DNA from: Algoriphagus aquaeductus
Lineage (GTDB): Bacteria > Bacteroidota > Bacteroidia > Cytophagales > Cyclobacteriaceae
Assembly (NCBI RefSeq): GCF_003253485.1
Contig: NZ_QKTX01000009.1
Location: 1 to 64,000, forward strand
Length of the DNA: 64,000 nucleotides
Direction: 5' to 3'
Position 1 is the first letter of the stretch, and each line of letters opens with the position of its first letter. Below the pieces are notes generated by a model. It worked only from the letters and a program-made list of their open reading frames with translations. It had not been told where the DNA came from and did not search any database. The position numbers were made by a program, and so were the translations under genes. Below, piece by piece: positions 1 to 7,471 of this stretch.

Positions 1-47
1 TCATCTTCCATAGGTCAATAAATTTAGACTATGGAATATACTAAAAT

Positions 48-90
48 GGGGTGTAAAATATTTAATTTCAAATCAAATATTTTACACCCC
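48..90. repeat. Perfect 16-bp inverted repeat (hairpin)
   Basis: The arms 48-63 (GGGGTGTAAAATATTT) and 75-90 are exact reverse complements with an 11-nt spacer. There is no T-run directly after either arm, so it is not a classical intrinsic terminator, although it sits downstream of the minus-strand hydrolase ending at 152 and could end or stabilise that transcript. It is followed at once by the ACCTGACAGGT palindrome. Confidence 0.6.
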
Positions 91-105
91 ACCTGACAGG
101 TCTAA
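90..105. repeat. Dispersed palindromic repeat, copy 1
   Basis: The 16-mer CACCTGACAGGTCTAA occurs here and again at 62107-62122. Its core ACCTG-A-CAGGT is an inverted repeat around one base. Short ACCTGACAGGT-type palindromes are common between genes in Bacteroidota. Both copies here lie beyond the 3' end of a minus-strand gene. Confidence 0.55.
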
Positions 106-151
106 TGCGATTTTACCGTTGTACATTCCTCGTGTAGGCCTGAAAAGGGAC

Positions 152-1987
152 TCAATCCATATTTTTCTTTTCTACCACCCAACCCTCTGATTTTGCCAAA
201 CCGGGAGTTTTTCCAGAAAAGAGCTTCCCAGCTTCTTGATCGCCTTTCAATTGCCACTTGTACCAAGCAGTCGCTACCCGGGCAAATTCTCCTCCGTAAG
301 GTTGGCCATAGGTGCCGCCGTGGCCCACTTCGAGATTGCCGACAAAGACAGGCACATGGTTGATCCGTGCAAAATCATCCATCCCGTTGCCATAGGCTAT
401 ATCCGACTTTCCACCCAAGAGGTAGAGCGTGGGAACTTTGATATCGTTCAACTTTTCTTTGGTGACTTGAGCCATACCAGGCATTCCTCCTCCGGGATTT
501 CCTAATACCCCGCTGTTGAATACCCCGATGGTGGTAATTCTTGGGTCACCGGCCACTTCCAACGTTTGCAGTCCTCCGCATGACATGCCACTTACGGCTA
601 TTTTTTGGATATCTAGCTTTTGGAAATAGGGGCTATTCGGATCTGCATTTTGGGCGATGGCCCAGTCGATGGCATCGAGTAGTTTGTGAGATTTGGAGCG
701 GATGTCTGTCTGTTTGGGCATAGTTCCAATTCCGATTACCAAGAAACCGTGCGACGCTACTTCATTCAAAAAATTAATATGCTCCCAGGGGGAATCAAAG
801 CAGGCCCCATTGCCCCAGGCGATGACGGGGAGTTTGTCTTTGCCTCCAAACTTGGACAAATCCTGAGGTTGAAAAAGGGTATGCGTAGGCAAACTTGTAG
901 CAGAAGTCATGATGGCAGGAAAGCTTCCTTGGCCTCCATTTTCGATGATCTCTGGTTTTGTGGGAGCTTGGAAGACCAGGTTTTCTGAGAAAAAGGGAAG
1001 CGCTTTGGTCTGAATCCGCTCAGCAATCCGGTTGAGGTGATCTCCTTCGTAGCTTTCGTGAAAATGGGTGATTTGGTAGGAATCCAAAACCTCGTGCATG
1101 GTTTTGGTAGCTTCACTGATTCCGCGATCCTGGAGTCCCGCGTCGATAGCGATGGCTTTGAGTTTTTTGAGATTGAGAATGTATTGGTCTACAAAGTTGA
1201 GGGTGCGGTTGGCGATGATTTTGTTGATCACGTCTTGTCGAGCTTCTCCATTTTTGGCAGGAAGATCCAGGTAAAGGGGAGGATTTTTGGGATTGGGAGC
1301 GAAAGCTGCCGAGGTCGCCAAGGCTGCAATTTCAAAAAAGGAAGTAGCTTGGAGTTGGTCGGGAGTAAGTGTCTCCAGCTTTTTCATCAATTCCGGATTG
1401 GTGGAGGCTCCTCCATCCATGCAGCAGGGGCTGAGGGCATAGATGGCGGAATAGACATCCGGATTTTTCATTCCCAGGCGCAAGGTACCATAGCCTCCCA
1501 TGGAGTGCCCGGCAAGACCTCGACTTTCCTTGGTTGGAATGGTTAGGTAGTTGGCATCAACATGGCGGACAAGTTCTTGGGTGACGAAGGTTTCCCAGTC
1601 GCCGACCGTGACCGAACTCGCATACATGCTGCCTTTAAACTTATTATAAGCATTGGGCATGACCACAATCATTTCTTTGGAAAGTCCTTCAGCAAGGGAT
1701 TGCTCGATCACGTCCTGCAGGTTGATCCAGTGCTTTTCCCAGCCAAACCATTGGGAGTCCGTGTCGGTAAACCCATGCAGCATGTACAGCACAGGGAAGC
1801 GTTTATCAGGATTGGTGGCGTAGGAGGGAGGAAGATAAACGGTCACATCACGATCTGCCGGATCTCCAATCAGATTTCCTTCGAGCGCTTTGCTGTGTAC
1901 TTTGATCCGTTCTTTGGTGCCTTTTTGGGCAAAGGTGGTAAATGCTCCCAAGCCAATCAGGAGCGTAAATAGAAATAGTTTTTTCAT
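152..1987 (-). CDS. Secreted double alpha/beta-hydrolase (esterase fused to dienelactone-hydrolase-like domain)
   Basis: This 611-residue protein starts with a clear signal peptide ([20 protein letters not shown], then Q), which fixes the start at 1987 and predicts periplasmic or outer location. Residues about 30-325 form an esterase-D/feruloyl-esterase-type domain, with nucleophile motif GHSMGGYG and a probable His in EGDHLNR. Residues about 345-600 form a second alpha/beta-hydrolase with nucleophile motif GMSCGG and a late GHGG histidine. Two complete hydrolase domains in one chain suggest two-step attack on an ester-decorated polymer or processing of one substrate, but the sequence does not identify the substrate. 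No polysaccharide-utilisation genes adjoin it, and it appears to be monocistronic. Confidence 0.8.
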   Translation of the reverse strand: MKKLFLFTLLIGLGAFTTFAQKGTKERIKVHSKALEGNLIGDPADRDVTVYLPPSYATNPDKRFPVLYMLHGFTDTDSQWFGWEKHWINLQDVIEQSLAEGLSKEMIVVMPNAYNKFKGSMYASSVTVGDWETFVTQELVRHVDANYLTIPTKESRGLAGHSMGGYGTLRLGMKNPDVYSAIYALSPCCMDGGASTNPELMKKLETLTPDQLQATSFFEIAALATSAAFAPNPKNPPLYLDLPAKNGEARQDVINKIIANRTLNFVDQYILNLKKLKAIAIDAGLQDRGISEATKTMHEVLDSYQITHFHESYEGDHLNRIAERIQTKALPFFSENLVFQAPTKPEIIENGGQGSFPAIMTSATSLPTHTLFQPQDLSKFGGKDKLPVIAWGNGACFDSPWEHINFLNEVASHGFLVIGIGTMPKQTDIRSKSHKLLDAIDWAIAQNADPNSPYFQKLDIQKIAVSGMSCGGLQTLEVAGDPRITTIGVFNSGVLGNPGGGMPGMAQVTKEKLNDIKVPTLYLLGGKSDIAYGNGMDDFARINHVPVFVGNLEVGHGGTYGQPYGGEFARVATAWYKWQLKGDQEAGKLFSGKTPGLAKSEGWVVEKKNMD

Positions 1988-2030
1988 AGGTTAATGGGTT
2001 AGGTTGGGTTAAAAGTAGGATTTATAGGGA

Positions 2031-2063
2031 GTTTGGCAAATCTTGGCCACAGATGCACAGATA
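2031..2063. repeat. 33-bp direct repeat, copy 1
   Basis: The 33 bases beginning GTTTGGCAAATCTTGGCC and ending GCACAGATA are identical to 4255-4287. Both copies are intergenic and in the same orientation, and together they flank the DUF4143 ATPase and the toxin-antitoxin pair. CCACAGATGCACAGAT-like sequences recur between genes in Bacteroidota, so this may be a dispersed element rather than a target-site duplication. Confidence 0.7.
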
Positions 2064-2150
2064 GATTGAATTTTTTTCAACTTGAGGGAAAAAGCGCTCA
2101 ATAAAATTTTGGAGGATCTTAAATGTCCTGATCTTTGAGAAAAATGAATA

Positions 2151-2192
2151 TTTGGGGATTGTAATCCCCAAAAATACGTATTTTTGGGGATT
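2151..2192. promoter_or_regulatory. Overlapping palindromic operator upstream of the DUF4143 ATPase
   Basis: TTTGGGGATT occurs at 2151-2160 and, as its reverse complement, at 2163-2172, giving an inverted repeat with a 2-nt spacer. The second half is shared with a perfect 30-bp palindrome at 2163-2192 centred on TACGTA. The ATG of the ATPase gene follows 14 bases later. Three phased GGGGATT half-sites this close to a start codon fit a binding site for a dimeric regulator, possibly autoregulation. No DNA-binding domain is visible in the ATPase itself. Confidence 0.55.
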
Positions 2193-2205
2193 ATGATCTC
2201 TGATT

Positions 2206-3345
2206 ATGCATATTCAACGAGAACTATTCAGGGTTTTGTCTCAAAAAATCGACTTTAAGAAGGTGATTTTACTCTTGGGACCGAGGCAAGTAGGAAAAAC
2301 TACTTTAGTTAGAAGGCTGGCTGATAGCTTGGGGAAGCCTTTCTTGTACCTCAATGGGGATGATTTGACTACACAACAGGCACTTCAAAATGCGAACCTG
2401 TCATTTTTGAAAGCATATATCGGTTCCTTCCAAGTGTTGGTCGTGGATGAAGCCCAACGGATTCCTCAAATAGGGCTAACGCTCAAACTCATTGTCGATA
2501 ATTTTGAGGGAATTCAGTGTCTTGTCACGGGTTCTTCTGCTTTGGAGTTGGCTAGTTCGGTATATGAACCACTTACCGGAAGAAAATGGGAGTATCGCTT
2601 ATTTCCTCTCTCATGGTCCGAACTGGTACAAGGTATGGGAATGCCCTACTGCCTTTCAGCCTTGGAGAAGTTTTTGGTTTTTGGTACTTATCCGGAGGTG
2701 GTTACTCAAGAGGGAGCCGAAATTCCAATTCTGAATAATCTGGCTTCCAGTTATTTGTACAAGGATTTACTAAACTTTCAAGGGATTCGAAAACCTGAGC
2801 TTTTGGCCAAAATCCTTCAGGCATTGGCTTGGCAAGTTGGATCGGAGGTTAGTTTCAACGAACTCTCCCAGACTGTCCAAGCAGACAAAGCAACTGTCCA
2901 AAACTACATGGATTTATTGGAAAAGGCCTTTATCATCCAGCGAATCAATCCCTTTTCCAGAAATCTCCGCGGGGAAATCAGCACAAGCAGGAAAGTGTAT
3001 TTTGTGGACAATGGGATTATGAATAGCATAACTGGAAATTTTGCCACGCTTGCTTCCCGCGCGGATGTGGGAGGGCTTTGGGAGAATTTCCTGATTGCCG
3101 AGCGAACCAAATTGCTCAACTATCATGGTTTTTATGGCAGGGTATACTTCTGGAGAAATGTCCGAGGACAAGAGATTGACTACATCGAGGAAATCGACGG
3201 AAAAATCTACCCGTTTGAGTTTAAGTGGAATCCAAAGGCCAAGGTGAAGTATCCCAAAATTTTTGAGGAGACTTACAGTCCCCAACCGCTGCAAATGATC
3301 CACAAGGACAACTTTTGGGAGTGGTTGGGTAAATATCCGTATTAA
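2206..3345 (+). CDS. AAA ATPase with DUF4143 C-terminal domain
   Basis: This 379-residue protein has the architecture of the AAA_14/DUF4143 family. A Walker A motif GPRQVGKT lies at about residues 25-32, and a Walker B motif VLVVDEAQRI at about 77-86. A winged-helix-like linker (about 195-240) is followed by a DUF4143 domain whose end has a PD-(D/E)XK-like pattern (EIDY, then FEFKW). These proteins are widespread, cytosolic, and mostly of unknown role; they are often found in variable regions and linked to mobile or defence genes. Here the gene precedes a toxin-antitoxin pair, and 33-bp repeats flank both. The gene stands alone behind a palindromic operator. Confidence 0.85.
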   Translation: MHIQRELFRVLSQKIDFKKVILLLGPRQVGKTTLVRRLADSLGKPFLYLNGDDLTTQQALQNANLSFLKAYIGSFQVLVVDEAQRIPQIGLTLKLIVDNFEGIQCLVTGSSALELASSVYEPLTGRKWEYRLFPLSWSELVQGMGMPYCLSALEKFLVFGTYPEVVTQEGAEIPILNNLASSYLYKDLLNFQGIRKPELLAKILQALAWQVGSEVSFNELSQTVQADKATVQNYMDLLEKAFIIQRINPFSRNLRGEISTSRKVYFVDNGIMNSITGNFATLASRADVGGLWENFLIAERTKLLNYHGFYGRVYFWRNVRGQEIDYIEEIDGKIYPFEFKWNPKAKVKYPKIFEETYSPQPLQMIHKDNFWEWLGKYPY

Positions 3346-3422
3346 CTATGGGTGGTTTTTTGGTTTTTTTTAGCCTGTTTGTCAAAGGCAATTCCTCAAA
3401 ATCCGAACATTCTTTCTTGGGA

Positions 3423-3439
3423 AAAGGTATATACCTTTG
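3423..3439 (+). promoter_or_regulatory. 16-bp palindrome overlapping a -7-like element upstream of the toxin-antitoxin genes
   Basis: AAAGGTATATACCTTT (3423-3438) is a perfect palindrome. Bases 3432-3439 read TACCTTTG, a full match to the Bacteroidota -7 consensus TAnnTTTG. No good TTTG at -33 is seen at the usual 19-21 bp spacing. A palindrome covering the -7 element is how autoregulated toxin-antitoxin promoters often look, but the leader to the antitoxin start would be about 155 nt, so the link is inference. Confidence 0.35.
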
Positions 3440-3467
3440 GTAATACTTTTTAGAAGAATGAAATCGA

Positions 3468-3488
3468 GCCTGCCTGAGGCAGACAGGC
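3468..3488. repeat. Imperfect GCCTGCCTGAGGCAGACAGGC palindrome
   Basis: Arms GCCTGCCT and AGACAGGC match at 7 of 8 positions. It belongs to the GC-rich palindromes commonly scattered between Bacteroidota genes. A related, more degraded sequence lies at 6281-6307. Confidence 0.4.
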
Positions 3489-3537
3489 ATGACTCATAGC
3501 TTTTCAACCAATTTTGGTGTCAAGACATGCGAGATTC

Positions 3538-3561
3538 TCCCGATCCCAATAGCTATCGGGA
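3538..3561. repeat. Short intergenic inverted repeat (TCCCGAT / ATCGGGA)
   Basis: Seven-base perfect arms at 3538-3544 and 3555-3561, separated by 10 bases, lie 43 bases before the antitoxin start. There is no T-run. It could be a dispersed palindrome or part of the antitoxin leader. Confidence 0.35.
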
Positions 3562-3603
3562 AGGGACTGGCTATCTGACCTCTAAAAAACAATTTATCAG
3601 CAG

Positions 3604-3840
3604 ATGAAAACACTTTCTTTAAAACTCAATGAATCTGTTTTTGAGGAAACAGAGGATATTCTCAAGGAAAAGGGAATTTCAAGAAATAGGTATATCAATG
3701 AAGCTTTGGATTTTTATAATCGCTATCATAAGCGAAAAAAATTGGCCAAGGCGTTTGCTAAAGCTTCGGCAATGGTCAGAGACTTTTCCATGGAAGTGAA
3801 TGCGGAATTTGATCAGCTGATCGATGAAGAGGCAATATGA
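3604..3840 (+). CDS. Ribbon-helix-helix-type antitoxin of a MazEF/PemIK-like module
   Basis: This 78-residue protein starts with MKTLSLKLNESVFEETEDIL, the basic-hydrophobic N-terminal strand and helix typical of ribbon-helix-helix antitoxins. An 'ISRNRYINEALDFY' second helix follows, then an acidic C-terminus that would bind the toxin. It overlaps the toxin start by 17 nt in another frame, so the two are translationally coupled with antitoxin first, as usual for type II modules. The expected role is to neutralise the toxin and, as a complex, repress the promoter. Family placement rests on size, order and pattern, not on a diagnostic motif. Confidence 0.75.
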   Translation: MKTLSLKLNESVFEETEDILKEKGISRNRYINEALDFYNRYHKRKKLAKAFAKASAMVRDFSMEVNAEFDQLIDEEAI

Positions 3841-4165
3841 GAATTGGTTGGTTAATCTGAATCCTGCCCGAAGTACCGAACCCGGAAAAATCCGTCCTGC
3901 GGTTGTGATTCAGACCAATTTACTTAATCACTTGGATCATCCTTCCACCTTGATTTGCCCGATTACCACTCAACTTTCAGCTGAAGAAAATATTCTAAGA
4001 GTACGTTTAAACTCGGAAGGCACAGGATTGGAAAAAGGCTCAGAGATTTTGGTAGATCAAATCCGTGCTTTGGATAACCGCCGATTTTTGGAAAAGTTAG
4101 GAAAACTCAATACTGAAAAAGCTTTGGAGCTTAGGGAGAAATTGGGGGCGGTGATGGATTTTTGA
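3824..4165 (+). CDS. MazF/PemK-family endoribonuclease toxin
   Basis: This 113-residue protein shows the MazF/PemK fold signature: WLVNLNPARSTEPGKIRPAV near residues 8-27, followed by VVIQTN, then LICPITTQL, and the late EILVDQIRALDNRRFLEKLG strand-helix. Known members cleave RNA at short motifs and arrest growth. The start overlaps the antitoxin gene by 17 nt. The motif usually written GDIWLVNLNP is YENWLVNLNP here, which could mean the first strand has drifted, but conserved residues further on are intact. A degraded copy of this gene's 3' end lies 190 bp downstream. Confidence 0.85.
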   Translation: MKRQYENWLVNLNPARSTEPGKIRPAVVIQTNLLNHLDHPSTLICPITTQLSAEENILRVRLNSEGTGLEKGSEILVDQIRALDNRRFLEKLGKLNTEKALELREKLGAVMDF

Positions 4166-4173
4166 CCTAATTT

Positions 4174-4223
4174 ACCAATTACAAATTGGTTGAAATATTA
4201 GGGTGGAATTGCAAATTCCACCC
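4174..4223. repeat. Tandem pair of hairpins (REP-like)
   Basis: Two adjacent perfect hairpins share the same 3-nt loop size: ACCAATT (4174-4180)/AATTGGT (4184-4190) and GGGTGGAATT (4201-4210)/AATTCCACCC (4214-4223). Paired palindromes of this kind resemble REP elements mobilised by REP-associated transposases. A decayed transposase of that type lies at 51605-51865, far away. They could instead stabilise or end the toxin transcript; no T-run is present. Confidence 0.4.
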
Positions 4224-4254
4224 AGTCCAATGAACCTTTCTACTCCCAGACGGG

Positions 4255-4287
4255 GTTTGGCAAATCTTGGCCACAGATGCACAGATA
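4255..4287. repeat. 33-bp direct repeat, copy 2
   Basis: Exact copy of 2031-2063 in the same orientation. It lies between the intact toxin gene and the decayed toxin 3' end. Confidence 0.7.
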
Positions 4288-4356
4288 TTCATCTTTTTTA
4301 TTCAGAGGTTAATCTCCTGATGATAAGAGTGAGTATTGATTTTTTTGAATTAATTC

Positions 4357-4458
4357 CGTGCCTAGGATAACCGCCGATTTTTGGAAAAGCTCGGAAAACT
4401 CAGTTTGGAAAAGGCCTTGGAGCTACGGGAAAAGTTGGGTACGGTGATGGATTATTAA
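4357..4458 (+). pseudogene. Decayed 3' fragment of a second MazF-like toxin gene
   Basis: The 102 bases read RA-stop-DNRRFLEKLGKLSLEKALELREKLGTVMDY-stop, one residue after another parallel to the C-terminus of the intact toxin (RALDNRRFLEKLGKLNTEKALELREKLGAVMDF). A TTG Leu codon has become TAG at 4363-4365. Similarity stops upstream of 4357. The two copies differ at many synonymous sites (for example CTC for TTA, GCC for GCT, CTACGG for CTTAGG), so this is an old duplication or a remnant of a related module, not a recent copy. Confidence 0.75.
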
Positions 4459-4533
4459 GCATTTAGATTAAAAATTCTTATTGGATGGTATTGAAGAATA
4501 TCAAAGAATGGTAAAATCATAGAATTCACTGTT

Positions 4534-4935
4534 TCAATTTTTTCGCCCCTGATTTCTGAATTTACCTTCCCGACCTCCGTTTTTCTTTTTGCTGAAATAG
4601 GCAGAAACTGACAATGAAATTCCTCCTAAAATGGGTCCATAAGCAAGTATAAACGAGTTTCCACTGGGAATAAAGCCCAAAAAAGTACCAAAGGTCACCA
4701 GTATTCCTATTCCTGTTAGCGTAAGTCCCAGTCCCATCAAGTTAAATCGGGTGGCGTTATTCAGTTTTTCAAAAGCTCTTTGTTGGAGTTCATTATCCAG
4801 AATTTTGATGATGGCTTTAATTTCCTCTTCAGGATAATCCTTTTCTTCCAGAGCTTTTCTCACATGAGAAAGATCGAAGTTCTTTTCATCGAGTTTTTTC
4901 AAATAAGGTTCGATGATGTCCGGTTTACTTCTCAT
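4534..4935 (-). CDS. Small two-helix membrane protein, unknown function
   Basis: This 133-residue protein has an N-terminal soluble part of about 60 residues rich in charged helices (PYLKKLDEKNFDLSHVRKAL). Two strongly hydrophobic segments follow (about residues 67-88, GLGLTLTGIGILVTFGTFLG, and about 93-113), and the tail is basic (SKKKNGG). It is probably an inner-membrane protein with both ends in the cytosol. I do not recognise a family. It is monocistronic and faces away from the toxin-antitoxin genes. Confidence 0.6.
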   Translation of the reverse strand: MRSKPDIIEPYLKKLDEKNFDLSHVRKALEEKDYPEEEIKAIIKILDNELQQRAFEKLNNATRFNLMGLGLTLTGIGILVTFGTFLGFIPSGNSFILAYGPILGGISLSVSAYFSKKKNGGREGKFRNQGRKN

Positions 4936-5304
4936 AGGTCATTACATTAATAATGTTCCGGTAAGTTTACTGACAAAATGCATTTTTACTAAGCTCATGA
5001 AACATCCACTTTTAAGATCACAGGACAAGAATTGGAAGACAAACAATTTAGCAACCACTACCAAATACGAAAATTCAGAATAGAGCCTTTTTTTAGAGAA
5101 GTTACCTAGTCATGCGAAAACAGAAACCTCAAGGGATTGGATAGTCCGATAAACTTTTCCGAAAATCAAATTATCGAGACGATACGGCTTGTATTGGAAA
5201 GAGCCCCTACGAATCTGATATACCACTTTTCAGACTTTTATTCGGGAAATTTTCAAAAAACTTTATCTAGTCAGAGGGTCAGATTATTCTAATTGCAAAA
5301 CCTA
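4936..5304. other. Intergenic stretch without recognisable genes
   Basis: No open frame above 30 codons with coding character is visible on either strand. It holds the promoter region for the minus-strand gene ending at 4534, but no clear TAnnTTTG element. The terminator of the next minus-strand gene begins at its right end. Confidence 0.5.
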
Positions 5305-5337
5305 AAAAAGCTGTCCTAAATCGTAGGACAGCTTTTT
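5305..5337 (-). terminator. Bidirectional intrinsic terminator after the lipoprotein gene
   Basis: A perfect 14-bp stem AAAAAGCTGTCCTA (5305-5318)/TAGGACAGCTTTTT (5324-5337) with a 5-nt loop ends in a T-run on both strands. It begins five bases past the stop of the minus-strand gene ending at 5342. Confidence 0.85.
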
Positions 5338-5341
5338 GAAA

Positions 5342-5944
5342 TTACTGGCAAGAAACCGTAGGATTGAATTTTTCAAAAATCCCACTGGGATTATTCTTCC
5401 AAATCCAAATATGCAATTGGTAGTTAGGGAAAGGAAGCGCGATGGCATTGTCGAAGTCAAACTCCCGGCTTCCAAAAAAGGGAGGCTCTTCGTTGGCCGC
5501 ATCCCAAGTGGCTTTATCCAAGACGAACTCAACCCCAACTAATCTCATTTTTCCATTTTTCATGGGTTCGTAAAGTAATGCCTGTGGCATACTCGGATCA
5601 TATTCCCCAAATATTCCCGGGAAATTTACATAGTGATACCCCATTTCTCCGAGCCCCGGAATTTCCACACAGTGAGAACCCATTTCAAATCCAGCATCTA
5701 AGGCCCATTGGAATTGATGAAATTGGCTGGTAGATTCCCTTAGCGCTGACAAAAGTCTTAACGTTTCGGGGTCCATTTTCAGGTTGGCGACGGGATTTTC
5801 ATCCCAAGATTCCACATTCATTTCAGATTCTATTTCCTGATCCAATACAGGATCAATACCAGTATCAGGGATACAACTTACCATTGCCACACAAATGGCA
5901 ATAATTAACAGTCCAAATGGACTTTTTCTGGTTAAGAGAAACAT
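5342..5944 (-). CDS. Hypothetical lipoprotein
   Basis: This 200-residue protein has a lipoprotein signal peptide ending in the lipobox AMVSC (Cys about residue 24), so it is probably anchored in the outer or inner membrane. The rest is soluble and acidic, with HQFQWALDAGFEMGSHCVEI and GEMGYHYVNFPG segments rich in His, Cys and Gly, and a later GVEFVLDKATWDAANEEPPF part. The pattern of a metal-free beta-rich protein is plausible, but I do not recognise a named family. It has its own terminator and is monocistronic. Confidence 0.65.
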   Translation of the reverse strand: MFLLTRKSPFGLLIIAICVAMVSCIPDTGIDPVLDQEIESEMNVESWDENPVANLKMDPETLRLLSALRESTSQFHQFQWALDAGFEMGSHCVEIPGLGEMGYHYVNFPGIFGEYDPSMPQALLYEPMKNGKMRLVGVEFVLDKATWDAANEEPPFFGSREFDFDNAIALPFPNYQLHIWIWKNNPSGIFEKFNPTVSCQ

Positions 5945-6592
5945 AGGCTTGGTTTTTAAAATGTGTAATTGAAACTAAAAAAACAGATAAACCACAGGGA
6001 GTGGTACCGATGCGATTGCATATTTCCAAGAAGGAATTTAAAGAAAAAATTCAATTTATGAAATTAATATTCATTTTTATGCATTTCGTTTTCAAATAAA
6101 AACCGTTTGTTTTTAAAAGGACGGAAGCTCTGAGGTTAAAATTAGTCTAGCTTCATTAGGCCGAACCAGCGAATTGGCTCTCCTGAAAATTCAAAATCTA
6201 ATTCAAACTGAGCTGTTTTATTGTTATCAAAGCTTCTAGATTTTGGTAAATCATTTGTTTATAATTTGATTTTTAATGGTCAGACCTGCCTACCGCAGCC
6301 TGTCCAGATCTTTCATCGGGAGGATGTCCTAGATAATCATTCCCCTCCCAATCCGCGGCGGCGGACGGGATAAGTTGTGTGAGAAGGATTTTCTCATGGG
6401 TATTTCATATTCTAAAAAACTACTCAAAACAGCTGATTACTTCCTCGCCTTGAAATTTGATTATTGATCATTTCACCACTTACTACTTCCTTTTTACAAC
6501 TTACCCTCCATACCTCCCAACTTCCCTGCCTCCCCATTTGCCATTCCCCCCCTGTAAAGGTATCTTTGCGGCCTAAACAAAAACCGTACACC
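5945..6592. other. Intergenic region with palindromic repeat remnants and the agu promoter
   Basis: No gene is supported here. A degraded GACCTGCC/GCAGCC palindrome lies at 6281-6307. A GC-rich near-palindrome lies at 6346-6370 (TCCCAATCCGC / GCGGACGGGA). Both are of the kind scattered between Bacteroidota genes. The open frame that runs into the amidase gene from 6464 has no coding character before 6593, and the promoter lies inside it. Confidence 0.5.
6537..6568 (+). promoter_or_regulatory. Bacteroidota-type promoter of aguB-aguA
   Basis: TTTG at 6537-6540 and TATCTTTG at 6561-6568 match the -33 TTTG and -7 TAnnTTTG elements exactly, with a 20-bp spacer. Transcription would begin near 6575, leaving an 18-nt leader before the GTG at 6593. 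This argues against the more upstream start codons in the same frame. Confidence 0.7.
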
Positions 6593-7468
6593 GTGGCAAA
6601 CAAAACCGTCAAAGTAGGTCTGGTCCAGCTCAGTTGCTCTGGGAATGTGGCCGACAACATGGAGAAAACCATCGCTGGCGTCCGCATTGCCGCCCAAAAA
6701 GGCGCGCAGGTCGTGGTCTTGCAGGAACTTTTTAGATCCCTTTACTTCTGCGATGTAGAGGATTACGAAAACTTCAAGCTTGCCGAAGCCATCCCCGGTC
6801 CCTCTACCGATACGCTCGGGGCCTTGGCCAAAGAACTTGGCGTAGTGATCGTGGCTTCCCTATTTGAAAAGCGGGCTGAAGGGCTTTATCACAACACCAC
6901 GGCGGTCTTGGATGCGGACGGAACTTATCTCGGCAAGTACCGAAAAATGCATATTCCGGATGATCCGGGCTATTTTGAGAAGTTTTACTTCACTCCGGGC
7001 GACTTGGGTTACAAGGTTTTCCCTACCAAATTCGGAAAAATAGGCGTGCTCATTTGCTGGGATCAGTGGTATCCTGAGGCGGCTCGAATCACCGCTTTGA
7101 AAGGTGCTGACTTTTTGGTGTATCCCACTGCGATCGGCTGGGCCTTGCATCAGGATGAGCAGACCAATGAGGATCAATACAATGCCTGGCAGACGATTCA
7201 GCGTTCACACTCGGTAGCTAATGGACTTCCAGTTGTCTCCGTCAACCGGACAGGCATCGAAGGTCCGATGCAATTTTGGGGAGGTTCGTTTGTGTCCAAC
7301 GCCTTTGGCCGGGTAACCTATAAAGCCCCTCATTTGGAAGAAGAAATCCACGTGGAGGAATTGGATTTGACGGGTTCCGACCGATATAGAACGCACTGGC
7401 CTTTTCTCAGAGACCGACGCATCGACTCGTACGCTCCGATCACCAAGCGTTACCTTGACGAAGAATAA
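6593..7468 (+). CDS. aguB: N-carbamoylputrescine amidase
   Basis: A nitrilase-superfamily amidase of 291 residues that hydrolyses N-carbamoylputrescine to putrescine, CO2 and ammonia in the cytosol. The catalytic triad is visible as Glu in VVLQELFRS, Lys in YRKMHIPDDPGYFEKFYFTPGD, and Cys in GVLICWDQWYPEAAR. The frame is open back to 6464, but those 43 residues are low-complexity and lie across the promoter. Homology begins at KTVKVGLVQLSC, so GTG at 6593 is chosen. The stop is 3 nt before the agmatine deiminase start, giving a complete two-step agmatine-to-putrescine route in one operon. Confidence 0.92.
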   Translation: MANKTVKVGLVQLSCSGNVADNMEKTIAGVRIAAQKGAQVVVLQELFRSLYFCDVEDYENFKLAEAIPGPSTDTLGALAKELGVVIVASLFEKRAEGLYHNTTAVLDADGTYLGKYRKMHIPDDPGYFEKFYFTPGDLGYKVFPTKFGKIGVLICWDQWYPEAARITALKGADFLVYPTAIGWALHQDEQTNEDQYNAWQTIQRSHSVANGLPVVSVNRTGIEGPMQFWGGSFVSNAFGRVTYKAPHLEEEIHVEELDLTGSDRYRTHWPFLRDRRIDSYAPITKRYLDEE

Positions 7469-7471
7469 GCC

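Noticed and set aside
1037..1546. 169-codon plus-strand frame opposite the double hydrolase
   Set aside because: Antisense to a complete gene with signal peptide and catalytic motifs.
6464..6592. N-terminal extension of 43 residues on the amidase
   Set aside because: Low-complexity sequence, no family counterpart, and the promoter elements lie inside it.
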